Positions 1 to 4,637 of a stretch of 8,281 nucleotides of DNA are shown here, one piece after another. A program made the position numbers and the translations under genes. The notes beneath the pieces were generated by a model. It searched no databases and was not told the origin of the DNA. It saw only the letters and a program-made list of their open reading frames with translations. The stretch lies in NCBI GenBank assembly GCA_029051915.1, contig JAIDKM010000155.1:1-8281 (forward strand), given 5' to 3'. How positions within the stretch are numbered: position 1 is the stretch's first letter; each line of letters begins with the position of its first letter. Source of the stretch: Alistipes sp. GTDB lineage: Bacteria > Bacteroidota > Bacteroidia > Bacteroidales > Rikenellaceae.

Positions 1-21
1 CTTCAGATTTGTATATGAGTC

Positions 22-675
22 ATGTTCATTGTTGCGCTTTATCCTTTTTGGATATTAAAAAATGAGATTCAAGAGGGAGAGGGCCGGAAACTGGCGCTTA
101 CTTTGGAGCAGATCGGGCAGATTGCCAGATATGAAGATGGAACCGATACAACGACTAAATACCGCGATTACTGGCTGTTTCTCTACTTTTGTAATGGCAT
201 CAACGTAGCCGATTTCGTGAAGCTGAAATACGACAACATCGTCAACGGCGAGATTTATTTCGTCCGGCAGAAGACAGAACACCGAACGCGCACGCGAAAA
301 GAAATATGTGTTCCCATATCTTCTCCCATGCGGGAAATCATCGACCGATGGGGAAATCCCCCGGAAAAGGGGAATTACATATTCCCTATTTTACGTGGGC
401 ACGAAACCGAATTGGAACGCAACAAGAAGACCAAATACTTTACCCGTTCGATAAATAGGCGGATGCAGAGCATCAGCGACGCATTGGGGATCGGCCCTGT
501 CTCCACCTACACGGCCCGGCACTCTTTTGCGACAGTGCTCAAGCGCTCGGGTACCAGCATCGCCTATATCTCTGAAAGCCTGGGGCATCAGAACCTCAAA
601 ACGACGGAAAACTACCTTGCCAGCTTCGAACGGGAAGAACGGGCTAAAAATGCCGAGCTTCTCACCCGTTTTTAG
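22..675 (+). CDS. Tyrosine recombinase (phage integrase), catalytic part, N-terminus missing or frameshifted
   Basis: Site-specific DNA recombinase that would integrate or excise the element. The 217 visible residues cover the catalytic domain only. Bacteroidetes integrases of this type are usually around 400 aa, with core-binding domains first. Visible active-site elements are the beta-hairpin lysine K84 (RQKT), R166 in YTARHSFAT, G188-H189 in the LGHQ motif, and the nucleophile Y198 in TTENYLASF. The first catalytic arginine, normally in a TGxR-like motif, is not seen; the site reads CNGIN (57-61), a variant I believe occurs in a Bacteroidetes subgroup. The ALYPF motif near residue 5 still looks like the normal inter-domain linker, but an in-frame TGA lies at 16-18, just before the first ATG, and no ribosome binding site precedes that ATG. 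The coding region was therefore either interrupted or enters from another frame upstream of the window. It converges on the HTH gene, overlapping its 3' end by 14 nt. Confidence 0.85.
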   Translation: MFIVALYPFWILKNEIQEGEGRKLALTLEQIGQIARYEDGTDTTTKYRDYWLFLYFCNGINVADFVKLKYDNIVNGEIYFVRQKTEHRTRTRKEICVPISSPMREIIDRWGNPPEKGNYIFPILRGHETELERNKKTKYFTRSINRRMQSISDALGIGPVSTYTARHSFATVLKRSGTSIAYISESLGHQNLKTTENYLASFEREERAKNAELLTRF

Positions 676-1027
676 CTTGCCTTTTCAATTTGTTGCTGGC
701 GCTTCGGACAAGCAGGCGCTCTACGTCCGAGTTCGATTTCTGGATGGGATATTCGGCTGCAAACTTATTGAGATCGGATATCCGGAGCGCTACGCGGCGC
801 CCCGGCTTGCGGTAGGGAATATCTCCGGCGCTTAGCTTTTTATAAAGCGTACTCTTGGTTATAATGCACCCTTCGGACGACAGATATTCGACAGCATCAT
901 CAATCGAAAGCCATTTGTTCTCTTGGGTAGACAACTGAGTCCGCATCATTCGCTGGATCGTGCTATGAACGGCGGATTCCACCGCTCCTGTAATCATTTG
1001 CTGCAATTCTTCTCTGGTAATTTCCAT
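662..1027 (-). CDS. Excisionase-like helix-turn-helix protein
   Basis: A 121-aa small DNA-binding protein. The N-terminus (about 1-35) is a polar helix, and residues 39-90 form a MerR/excisionase-like HTH_17 domain: WLSIDDAVEYLSSEG, then STLYKKLSAGDIPYRKPGRR, then a strand reading VALRISDLNKF. This layout is typical of Bacteroidetes HTH proteins encoded beside integrases, which may act as recombination directionality factors. The gene is last in the leftward block, starts 3 nt after the stop of the 60-aa gene, and overlaps the integrase end tail to tail. The C-terminus is basic (KLKRQAKNG). The excision role is inferred from domain and location; a transcriptional role is equally possible. Confidence 0.75.
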   Translation of the reverse strand: MEITREELQQMITGAVESAVHSTIQRMMRTQLSTQENKWLSIDDAVEYLSSEGCIITKSTLYKKLSAGDIPYRKPGRRVALRISDLNKFAAEYPIQKSNSDVERLLVRSASNKLKRQAKNG

Positions 1028-1030
1028 CGT

Positions 1031-1213
1031 TCAAATATCTCGCTTGCGTTTTTTCTTTTTATGCAGGGCATTCAGCAGCAGCCGTGTCTGCTTGATGCGG
1101 TGGTTCCGGATTCCGTCGTAGAGAATCGCCAGTTCCTCGCGTGTCAGTTCATTCGTCAGGATGGTGCGGTCATCTTCCGCTTCGAATCCCCGTAGTATGC
1201 GTTTCGCTCCCAT
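1031..1213 (-). CDS. Small hypothetical basic protein
   Basis: A 60-aa protein I do not recognise. The N-terminal half is acidic and polar (FEAEDDRTILTNELTREELA), the middle looks helical, and the C-terminus is very basic (ALHKKKKRKRDI), which suggests nucleic-acid contact. It sits in a tight leftward series, 27 nt after the replication-associated gene and 3 nt before the HTH gene. That spacing is the main argument that it is real. An AGAGAGG stretch lies upstream of its ATG. Confidence 0.55.
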   Translation of the reverse strand: MGAKRILRGFEAEDDRTILTNELTREELAILYDGIRNHRIKQTRLLLNALHKKKKRKRDI

Positions 1214-1240
1214 AGCCTTGTCAATACCTCTCTGTGAAGA

Positions 1241-1732
1241 TCATAATCTGTCGGGAATGTTGTATCGAGATTTGTCTGTTTTCAGCACCCACGCAGGCTT
1301 CTCGGAGCGCTCCAGGAAGACCGGTGCATAGCGGTCGGTCGACGTGCCGTTCCGGATAGCCTCGTTGCACATCTCCGCATATGACAGCAGGCGGCATTTG
1401 ATGTCCGTATTCAGAATGTCGGCAATCGTCAGCTGCCGGTAGGTGAAGGTGTCGATAACGTGGTTGACGGCATACTCCAGCCGCCGGGAGGTCATGCGGG
1501 TCTTGGCGATGCGCTCGGTCAGGAGATTGAAAAAGTCGGCGGACATCTGCGGAAATGCCACGGAGAGCTTCCTCACCGAAACAGCGATTTGCTGCGCTGC
1601 GGCCGGTGCCCCGGCAAATATCGAAATCTCATGGCTCCCACTCCTGGCGCGTATGGGCACGGGCGATTCCGTTTGCGACCGCGCGGGCAAGTTCATCAGG
1701 GCTTGGTGGCTGAGGTGCTGGGGTTCGGACAT
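1241..1732 (-). CDS. Putative phage replication-associated protein (helicase-loader-like position)
   Basis: A 163-aa protein. The first 50 residues are low in complexity (Pro/Ser/Ala/Gln). The rest is mostly helical, with MSADFFNLLTERIAKTRMT, a long helix containing RLEYAVNHVIDTF, and a motif reading TIADILNTDIKCRLLSYAEM. Similar 'tIAdil...klysY.e' segments occur in uncharacterised proteins next to initiator-like genes in Bacteroidetes phages, which is why I place it in replication; the biochemical role is not shown. The start is uncertain. ATG at 1732 or 1696 makes the gene overlap the end of the upstream gene by about 104 or 68 nt, and no good Shine-Dalgarno supports either. The conserved-looking part begins around residue 55, so a later non-ATG start is also possible. 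Confidence 0.6.
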   Translation of the reverse strand: MSEPQHLSHQALMNLPARSQTESPVPIRARSGSHEISIFAGAPAAAQQIAVSVRKLSVAFPQMSADFFNLLTERIAKTRMTSRRLEYAVNHVIDTFTYRQLTIADILNTDIKCRLLSYAEMCNEAIRNGTSTDRYAPVFLERSEKPAWVLKTDKSRYNIPDRL

Positions 1733-2489
1733 GGTTTGTCGTTTTTAAGGGGAATATCCCCGCATAGTTGTTTGCAATGCTTTGTTCCACGATCTTACGG
1801 GCAATATCCGGGTTGTTCCCGGAAAGATTCTTCAAATGTGCATAGCACCCTTCGGCGCCCTTTTGGCGGTAGGCTTCTCCGCGTTCGGATTTGTAGGCCA
1901 GCCACTCCGCGAGAATCGGCCGGAAGGCCGGCTCGACAAAGGAGAGGTCGGGCTCTTTTCTTTTTCGGGCAGTTTTTTCTTTTCTGACCGGCTTCGGCCC
2001 GGCACTTCGAAAATCTGAACTTCGGTCAGTGAGTTCGTCCAAAGGAGGGATCGGGTAGTTTCTCTTCTTTTCAGTATTATCTTTATTTATTATTGTCCCT
2101 GTCGTGTCCTTGTTGTGTCCCGGCGGCTGTCCCGATTTTTTGGGGATTGGGTTGTATTTGTCGAAATTACAAAGTTTTACGATCGTCTGTAGTGTCCCCG
2201 GAGGTGTCCTCTTTTCGATCATGCCCTCTTTTTCCAAGTATTTCAGGAACCGGTCGACCTTGTTTTTGGACCATTGCCACTGTCGGGAGAGATAGCGTAG
2301 CGAGATGGCTACTTCACCTCGCCGGATTTCGACGGACTGCATGCCGACTAAGATGGTGGCGGAGCCTGTCTCGAAACGGGTGCGCCTCAGGAGATCGGCA
2401 AAGGCCTCGGCATGGCTGAAAACTCTCGGCTCTAACCATAGTTCATGTTCGAAAAACTTGCGGCTTAGAGGAATATATCCGATATTCAT
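1629..2489 (-). CDS. Phage replication initiator-like protein with winged-helix domain
   Basis: A 286-aa protein with three parts. The N-terminal part opens with GYIPLSRKFFEHELW and leads into a winged helix (about 58-115: GEVAISLRYLSRQWQWSKNK, FLKYLEKEGMIEKR, then a VKLCNFDKYN strand). The middle, about 117-182, is a polar, Lys/Gly/Pro-rich linker. The C-terminal helical part (about 183-250) contains EWLAYKSERG and SIANNYAGIFPL, a layout common at the end of DnaD-like or replisome-organiser proteins. By analogy it would bind the phage origin and recruit the helicase. The DNA encoding the linker carries the repeat array described separately, as in lambda O. AACAGGAT just before the ATG gives a weak ribosome site. 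It is the second gene of the leftward block, about 110 nt after the small regulator. Confidence 0.75.
   Translation of the reverse strand: MNIGYIPLSRKFFEHELWLEPRVFSHAEAFADLLRRTRFETGSATILVGMQSVEIRRGEVAISLRYLSRQWQWSKNKVDRFLKYLEKEGMIEKRTPPGTLQTIVKLCNFDKYNPIPKKSGQPPGHNKDTTGTIINKDNTEKKRNYPIPPLDELTDRSSDFRSAGPKPVRKEKTARKRKEPDLSFVEPAFRPILAEWLAYKSERGEAYRQKGAEGCYAHLKNLSGNNPDIARKIVEQSIANNYAGIFPLKTTNHVRTPAPQPPSPDELARAVANGIARAHTRQEWEP
2071..2209. repeat. TGTCC iterons next to an AT-rich stretch: candidate replication origin
   Basis: Inside the initiator-like gene, TGTCC (GGACA on the coding strand) occurs at 2094, 2105, 2116 and 2128, then again at 2193 and 2205. Spacing within each group is 11-12 bp, about one helical turn, so the copies face the same side of the DNA. 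An AT-rich tract with almost no G or C (2071-2093) lies directly beside the first copy. Iterons plus an AT-rich unwinding zone within the initiator gene match the design of the lambda origin in gene O. The repeats also encode a low-complexity linker (GQ, GH, DT, GT), so they might be only a protein repeat. Confidence 0.45.
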
Positions 2490-2598
2490 ATCCTGTTTTG
2501 CTGCTGTTCGGTTGTCGGTTTTTAGGGATTCATCGTTTACAGGATTGTTTCGTGGTGGAGAAAATTCAAGGGGCCGGCGGATCGGGCGGGCTTCTCGG

Positions 2599-2898
2599 TT
2601 ATTTTCGGTAGAGTTCTGCCGGAAACAGTTGATCGCCCGTCCAGTCCGTTTTGCCCGAATGTCGGGCGATGACTTCCGCGATGATGCGACGGTGAAGTTC
2701 GCCGGGTCGGCTGACGCCGTTTTCGTATCGCGAGATGGTGTAGTCCCAGCGAATACAGGTGGCGTTTTTGATTTCGGCGATCAGGGCATTGTAGCATGCC
2801 GAATCGTTTTTCTTTACCGCATGAAGGTAGTCGGCAAATGGCAGAGAGCCAGAACGCTTGCTCTTTGATTTCTCGCTATTTCCTGTTATATTAGCCAT
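2599..2898 (-). CDS. Small phage regulator, putative Cro-like or early DNA-binding protein
   Basis: A 99-aa protein, first gene leftward from the switch region. After a Lys/Ser-rich N-terminus (SEKSKSKRSGSLPF) it has a compact helical part including YNALIAEIKNAT, WDYTISRYENGVSRPGELHR and IIAEVIARHSG. The TISRYENGVSRPGE segment resembles the turn and recognition-helix end of Xre/Cro HTH domains (ISRyE.G...P), though the domain is atypical. Position opposite a repressor-like gene and downstream of its own good promoter suggests a Cro- or CII-like role in the lysis/lysogeny decision. That role is inferred from position; the fold assignment is tentative. Confidence 0.6.
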   Translation of the reverse strand: MANITGNSEKSKSKRSGSLPFADYLHAVKKNDSACYNALIAEIKNATCIRWDYTISRYENGVSRPGELHRRIIAEVIARHSGKTDWTGDQLFPAELYRK

Positions 2899-2918
2899 AT
2901 GAAAGATTTAACACGGTG

Positions 2919-2950
2919 CAAAAGTAAATAATATTTTATTCATACGCAAT
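2919..2950 (-). promoter_or_regulatory. Leftward Bacteroidetes-type promoter
   Basis: On the minus strand TACTTTTG (2926-2919) is an exact match to the Bacteroidetes -7 element TAnnTTTG. ATTG (2950-2947) lies 20 bp upstream and fits the -33 TTTG element at 3 of 4 positions. Transcription would start near 2912, about 14 nt before the small regulator's ATG at 2898, and would drive the leftward block. Confidence 0.6.
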
Positions 2951-2970
2951 TAAATTGAATAAGAAAATAT
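2931..2970. promoter_or_regulatory. Candidate operator: overlapping inverted repeats in the divergent switch region
   Basis: This AT-rich stretch holds three overlapping inverted repeats. ATATTTT (2931-2937) pairs with AAAATAT (2964-2970), TTATTCA (2936-2942) with TGAATAA (2956-2962), and CAATT (2947-2951) with AATTG (2953-2957). The last covers the -33 element of the leftward promoter, so a dimer bound here would block it. The repressor-like gene starts 7 nt further on, suggesting autoregulation. No convincing rightward promoter is visible. AT-rich DNA forms such repeats by chance, so confidence is moderate. Confidence 0.4.
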
Positions 2971-2977
2971 ACAAACA

Positions 2978-3436
2978 ATGGGAGTAAAGGATCGGTTAGA
3001 CCTTGTAATTAAGTATTTGGATATATCAGGACGGGCCTTTTCCAAGCAGTGCGGATTCTCGGAAAGCTACTATTCTACTATAAACGATGGTATCGGCGCA
3101 GATAAGTTGATTAAAATATTGTCTAATTATCCGGAAATTTCGGCCCATTGGCTAATAACCGGAGAGGGGGAAATGCTCTTGAAAAAGGAGGAGAATTTCG
3201 CTTTCGTGGAAAAAATGATGGAAAAATTTTCCGATGCGCTCGACGTTCACAAAAACGAATACAACGTTATTGTCGGGCAAAACGGAAGAATTATCGAGCA
3301 GAACGGCGAAATCATCAAGCAGAATTCGGAGATTCTGAGTCAAAATGCCGAGGTAATCCGGCAGAATACGCAGCTGATGCGGCAGAATTCCGAAGCAATG
3401 GCACTTATTCAGAAGCTGAGCGAGAAGCTTAAATGA
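2978..3436 (+). CDS. Phage repressor-like HTH protein with a QN-heptad coiled-coil tail
   Basis: A 152-aa DNA-binding protein, likely the lysogeny repressor. Residues 1-67 form an Xre-type HTH domain of the Bacteroidetes phage kind: RLDLVIKYLDISGRAFSKQC, then GFSESYYSTINDG, and the closing motif SAHWLITGEGEMLL. Residues 70-98 are a charged helix. Residues 101-142 are six heptads, each beginning with Gln-Asn at 101, 108, 115, 122, 129 and 136, with Ile/Val/Leu/Met three and four places after the Asn. This predicts a coiled coil that would oligomerise the protein. There is no S24/LexA-like peptidase domain, so RecA-triggered self-cleavage is unlikely and induction may need an antirepressor or loss of oligomerisation. 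It faces away from the small regulator across a 79-bp region with candidate operators and converges with the ART-like gene. Confidence 0.8.
   Translation: MGVKDRLDLVIKYLDISGRAFSKQCGFSESYYSTINDGIGADKLIKILSNYPEISAHWLITGEGEMLLKKEENFAFVEKMMEKFSDALDVHKNEYNVIVGQNGRIIEQNGEIIKQNSEILSQNAEVIRQNTQLMRQNSEAMALIQKLSEKLK
3278..3403 (+). repeat. Six imperfect 21-bp tandem repeats encoding QN heptads
   Basis: Codons CAR-AAY for Gln-Asn recur every 21 bp at 3278, 3299, 3320, 3341, 3362 and 3383. The repeats differ at many synonymous positions (CAA/CAG, AAC/AAT/AAA-flanking changes), so the protein periodicity seems to have been kept by selection and is not a recent DNA duplication. Confidence 0.8.
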
Positions 3437-3467
3437 ATGCCGGGAGGGGCGGTGGCACGAAAGCGTC

Positions 3468-4028
3468 TTAGGCTCCGTATCCGGCCATATATGCTTCAGG
3501 ATAGACAATCTTATATCCGGAAAGCTGAAGCGCTTTTTTTGAATAGAAACAAATCTGGTAGGGTGGACAGAGGTCCAAAAATGCGGGATGTCGGCTCTTG
3601 AATAGAATGATATTGCTGCATTCGGATTCCCGTTTTCTACTTCCGGTGCCTGGTACTCGGGTCGCTTCGAACGGAAATTTTCCGATCCTGCGAAGATATT
3701 CGATGATTCTTGCGACGGTTGTTTCCTCTGTCTTGTAGAGCCCTTTTTCTTTCATTATTTCGACAATCTCATGCAACAAGGAGAAATGTTCCGGGTTGTC
3801 TACCAAGTCCAGGCATTTTTCATCTCGGACATAAGTCGCCTGGCAAATGACGTAAGAGGTTTGAAGTTTCTCTTTGCCCCACCAATGGGCATTGTCGATG
3901 GAATACTCCCAAAAGTAATATCCTCGTCCTAACCAAGCATCCCTTTTATTGCAGATGAAAGGGCCCTCGGCTTCTATTTGATCCGGGTTTCCTTTGTCGG
4001 TGAGCGTTTGGTATACCGTTACTTCCAT
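3468..4028 (-). CDS. ADP-ribosyltransferase-like (ART-fold) uncharacterised protein, possible toxin or defence moron
   Basis: A 186-aa protein from the ATG at 4028; a TTG one codon earlier is also possible. The clearest signature is WLGRGYYFWEYSIDNAHWWG (residues 32-51). It matches the 'WLG.GiYFWe....A..wa' motif of a widespread uncharacterised bacterial family with ADP-ribosyltransferase-like features, related in logic to the 'G.GvYF...A..wA' element of PARP-like and DUF3990-like folds. SYVICQATY and KCLDLVDNPE (58-80) fit the next strand of that family, and PPYQICFYSKKAL (155-167) fits its 'iQIC' C-terminal strand. A catalytic glutamate cannot be assigned with confidence. It lies on the strand opposite the repressor and 13 nt behind a SecB-like chaperone fragment, pointing to an accessory moron. 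Enzymatic activity and toxicity are inference. Confidence 0.6.
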   Translation of the reverse strand: MEVTVYQTLTDKGNPDQIEAEGPFICNKRDAWLGRGYYFWEYSIDNAHWWGKEKLQTSYVICQATYVRDEKCLDLVDNPEHFSLLHEIVEIMKEKGLYKTEETTVARIIEYLRRIGKFPFEATRVPGTGSRKRESECSNIILFKSRHPAFLDLCPPYQICFYSKKALQLSGYKIVYPEAYMAGYGA

Positions 4029-4041
4029 CAAAATGCAGCTG

Positions 4042-4179
4042 CTACTGGGCTTTCGTGTTGTGTTTCAGCTGTGTGCCTAAGCTCGTCAGGTTGAGTGTGG
4101 GCAGGATGATTCCCGGGATATTGGCCTGTGTGGTTACCATGCTGACATATCCGCGGACGTAGGGGAAGTTGTAAATTTT
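4042..4179 (-). pseudogene. C-terminal fragment of a SecB-like chaperone gene
   Basis: An open frame on the minus strand ends in TAG at 4044-4042. Its last 45 codons read as a credible protein: KIYNFPYVRGYVS, then MVTTQANIPGIILPTLNLT, then SLGTQLKHNTKAQ. The FPYxRxYVS...PxIILPTLNLT pattern is what I expect at the end of SecB and SecB-like proteins (FPYaR..i......fP...l..inF). Upstream of about 4182 the same frame becomes Pro/Gly/Arg-rich and then Lys/Phe-rich without similarity, and has no ATG before an in-frame TAA. The 5' part is therefore gone, and the break marks a recombination or deletion point. SecB-like proteins elsewhere can control toxins (toxin-antitoxin-chaperone systems). Here the fragment sits 13 nt before the ART-like gene, so the two were probably one operon. 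Confidence 0.55.
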
Positions 4180-4228
4180 GCAGCGCCTTACCCCTGGCTG
4201 CGGCGGCGTGCCGGGATATCCGGCCCCT

Positions 4229-4286
4229 AAAAAAAATAAAAAAAGACGTTTTTTCTTGATAAGTCGCGTCCCCGTCGAAATCTTTG
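4229..4286 (+). promoter_or_regulatory. Rightward promoter with A-tract upstream
   Basis: TTG at 4256-4258 is followed after exactly 20 bp by AATCTTTG (4279-4286), which matches the Bacteroidetes -7 element TAnnTTTG at all but the first position. A run of eight A, a T and seven A (4229-4244) lies just upstream and may act like an UP element or a bend. Transcription would start near 4293 and head toward the tail genes. Confidence 0.55.
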
Positions 4287-4301
4287 CGTCGACAACCTGT
4301 G

Positions 4302-4373
4302 ATGAGGCAGGTTACCGAACATAGAACGACGGACAGAACGATTGCTGTTGTTTTAGGTTATGTTGTTTGGTAG
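4302..4373 (+). CDS. Possible 23-aa leader peptide
   Basis: ATG at 4302 opens a 23-codon frame (MRQVTEHRTTDRTI, then AVVLGYVVW) closed by TAG at 4371-4373, whose last two bases are the first two of the terminator stem. A ribosome stopping there would cover the 5' arm and could stop the terminator forming, which is the geometry of transcription attenuation. The ATG lies in the loop of the 5' hairpin and has no ribosome binding site, so chance is a serious alternative. There is no run of one amino acid; four of the last nine codons are Val. Confidence 0.25.
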   Translation: MRQVTEHRTTDRTIAVVLGYVVW

Positions 4374-4404
4374 CTGCCTGCGTAAGCGGGCAGCTGCTTT
4401 TTTT
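4372..4404 (+). terminator. Strong intrinsic terminator
   Basis: Arms AGCTGCCTGC (4372-4381) and GCGGGCAGCT (4386-4395) pair over 10 bp with one G-T pair and close on a GTAA loop. Two bases later come seven T (4398-4404). It works for rightward transcription only, since no T run follows on the other strand. Confidence 0.8.
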
Positions 4405-4444
4405 GATGACCCGGGGATGCAAGCCCGGAAAAACCAGTAACCCT

Positions 4445-4633
4445 ATGACGAGCTTCGAAGCCATATCAGCTGGCCTTTATCCTTCCGATGTACCCGCATT
4501 GCGTTCGATTCTTTGGCGGGCTATCCGGCCGGCAAATGCTGGTTCTTCGACGTCAGCGACGAATCGCTCATCAGTGAGGAGGGAATCTCCTACACTTTTT
4601 CAAATATCAACGTTCAATTCAAAAACCTATTAA
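4445..4633 (+). pseudogene. Unclear ORF before the tail tube gene, possibly frameshifted
   Basis: From the ATG at 4445 one frame gives 62 codons (MTSFEAISAGLYPSDVPAL, later ISTFNSKTY) and ends with TAA 4 nt before the tail tube ATG. The start looks protein-like and resembles the opening of small phage head-tail connector-type proteins ('..AI.AGLYP..V'). After about 4500 this frame becomes Arg/Ser/Ala-rich, as out-of-frame reading does. The frame one base over looks much more protein-like there: SLAGYPAGKCWFFDVSDESL, then ISEEGISYTFSNINVQFKN. It has no stop before the tail tube gene. A gene remnant with a frameshift near 4500 explains both, but a non-coding leader remains possible. A small hairpin (CCGGG 4412-4416, CCCGG 4424-4428 approximately) precedes it. 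Confidence 0.3.
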
Positions 4634-4637
4634 AATC

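Larger units (their letters stand above)
4293..4404 (+). ncRNA. Candidate short transcript: small RNA or attenuated leader
   Basis: A predicted start near 4293 and a strong terminator ending at 4404 define a transcript of about 110 nt. Its 5' end can fold into a hairpin with arms AACCTG (4294-4299) and CAGGTT (4308-4313). Inside lies a 23-codon ORF. The RNA may be an independent sRNA or a regulatory leader that limits read-through into the tail operon. I match it to no known RNA family. Confidence 0.35.

Noticed and set aside
1749..1761. Small GGGGA/TCCCC hairpin before the 1732 start
   Set aside because: It lies inside the coding part of the initiator-like gene, is only 5 bp, and has no T run. 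I see no reason to call it regulatory.
2537..2797. Minus-strand 86-codon frame overlapping the small regulator
   Set aside because: Its translation is Arg/His/Pro/Ser-rich, as expected from a wrong frame. The 99-codon frame has the promoter and HTH-like motif.
2305..2868. Plus-strand open frame of 187 codons across 2305-2868
   Set aside because: It runs antisense through two credible minus-strand genes and the gap between them, and its translation is Arg/Phe/Val-rich without motifs.
4212..4244. GCCGG/CCGGC hairpin (loop GATAT) next to an A/T run as a possible terminator
   Set aside because: On the minus strand the T run comes before the hairpin, and on the plus strand the hairpin is followed by A, so neither direction gives an intrinsic terminator. 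The A-tract fits better as part of the promoter.
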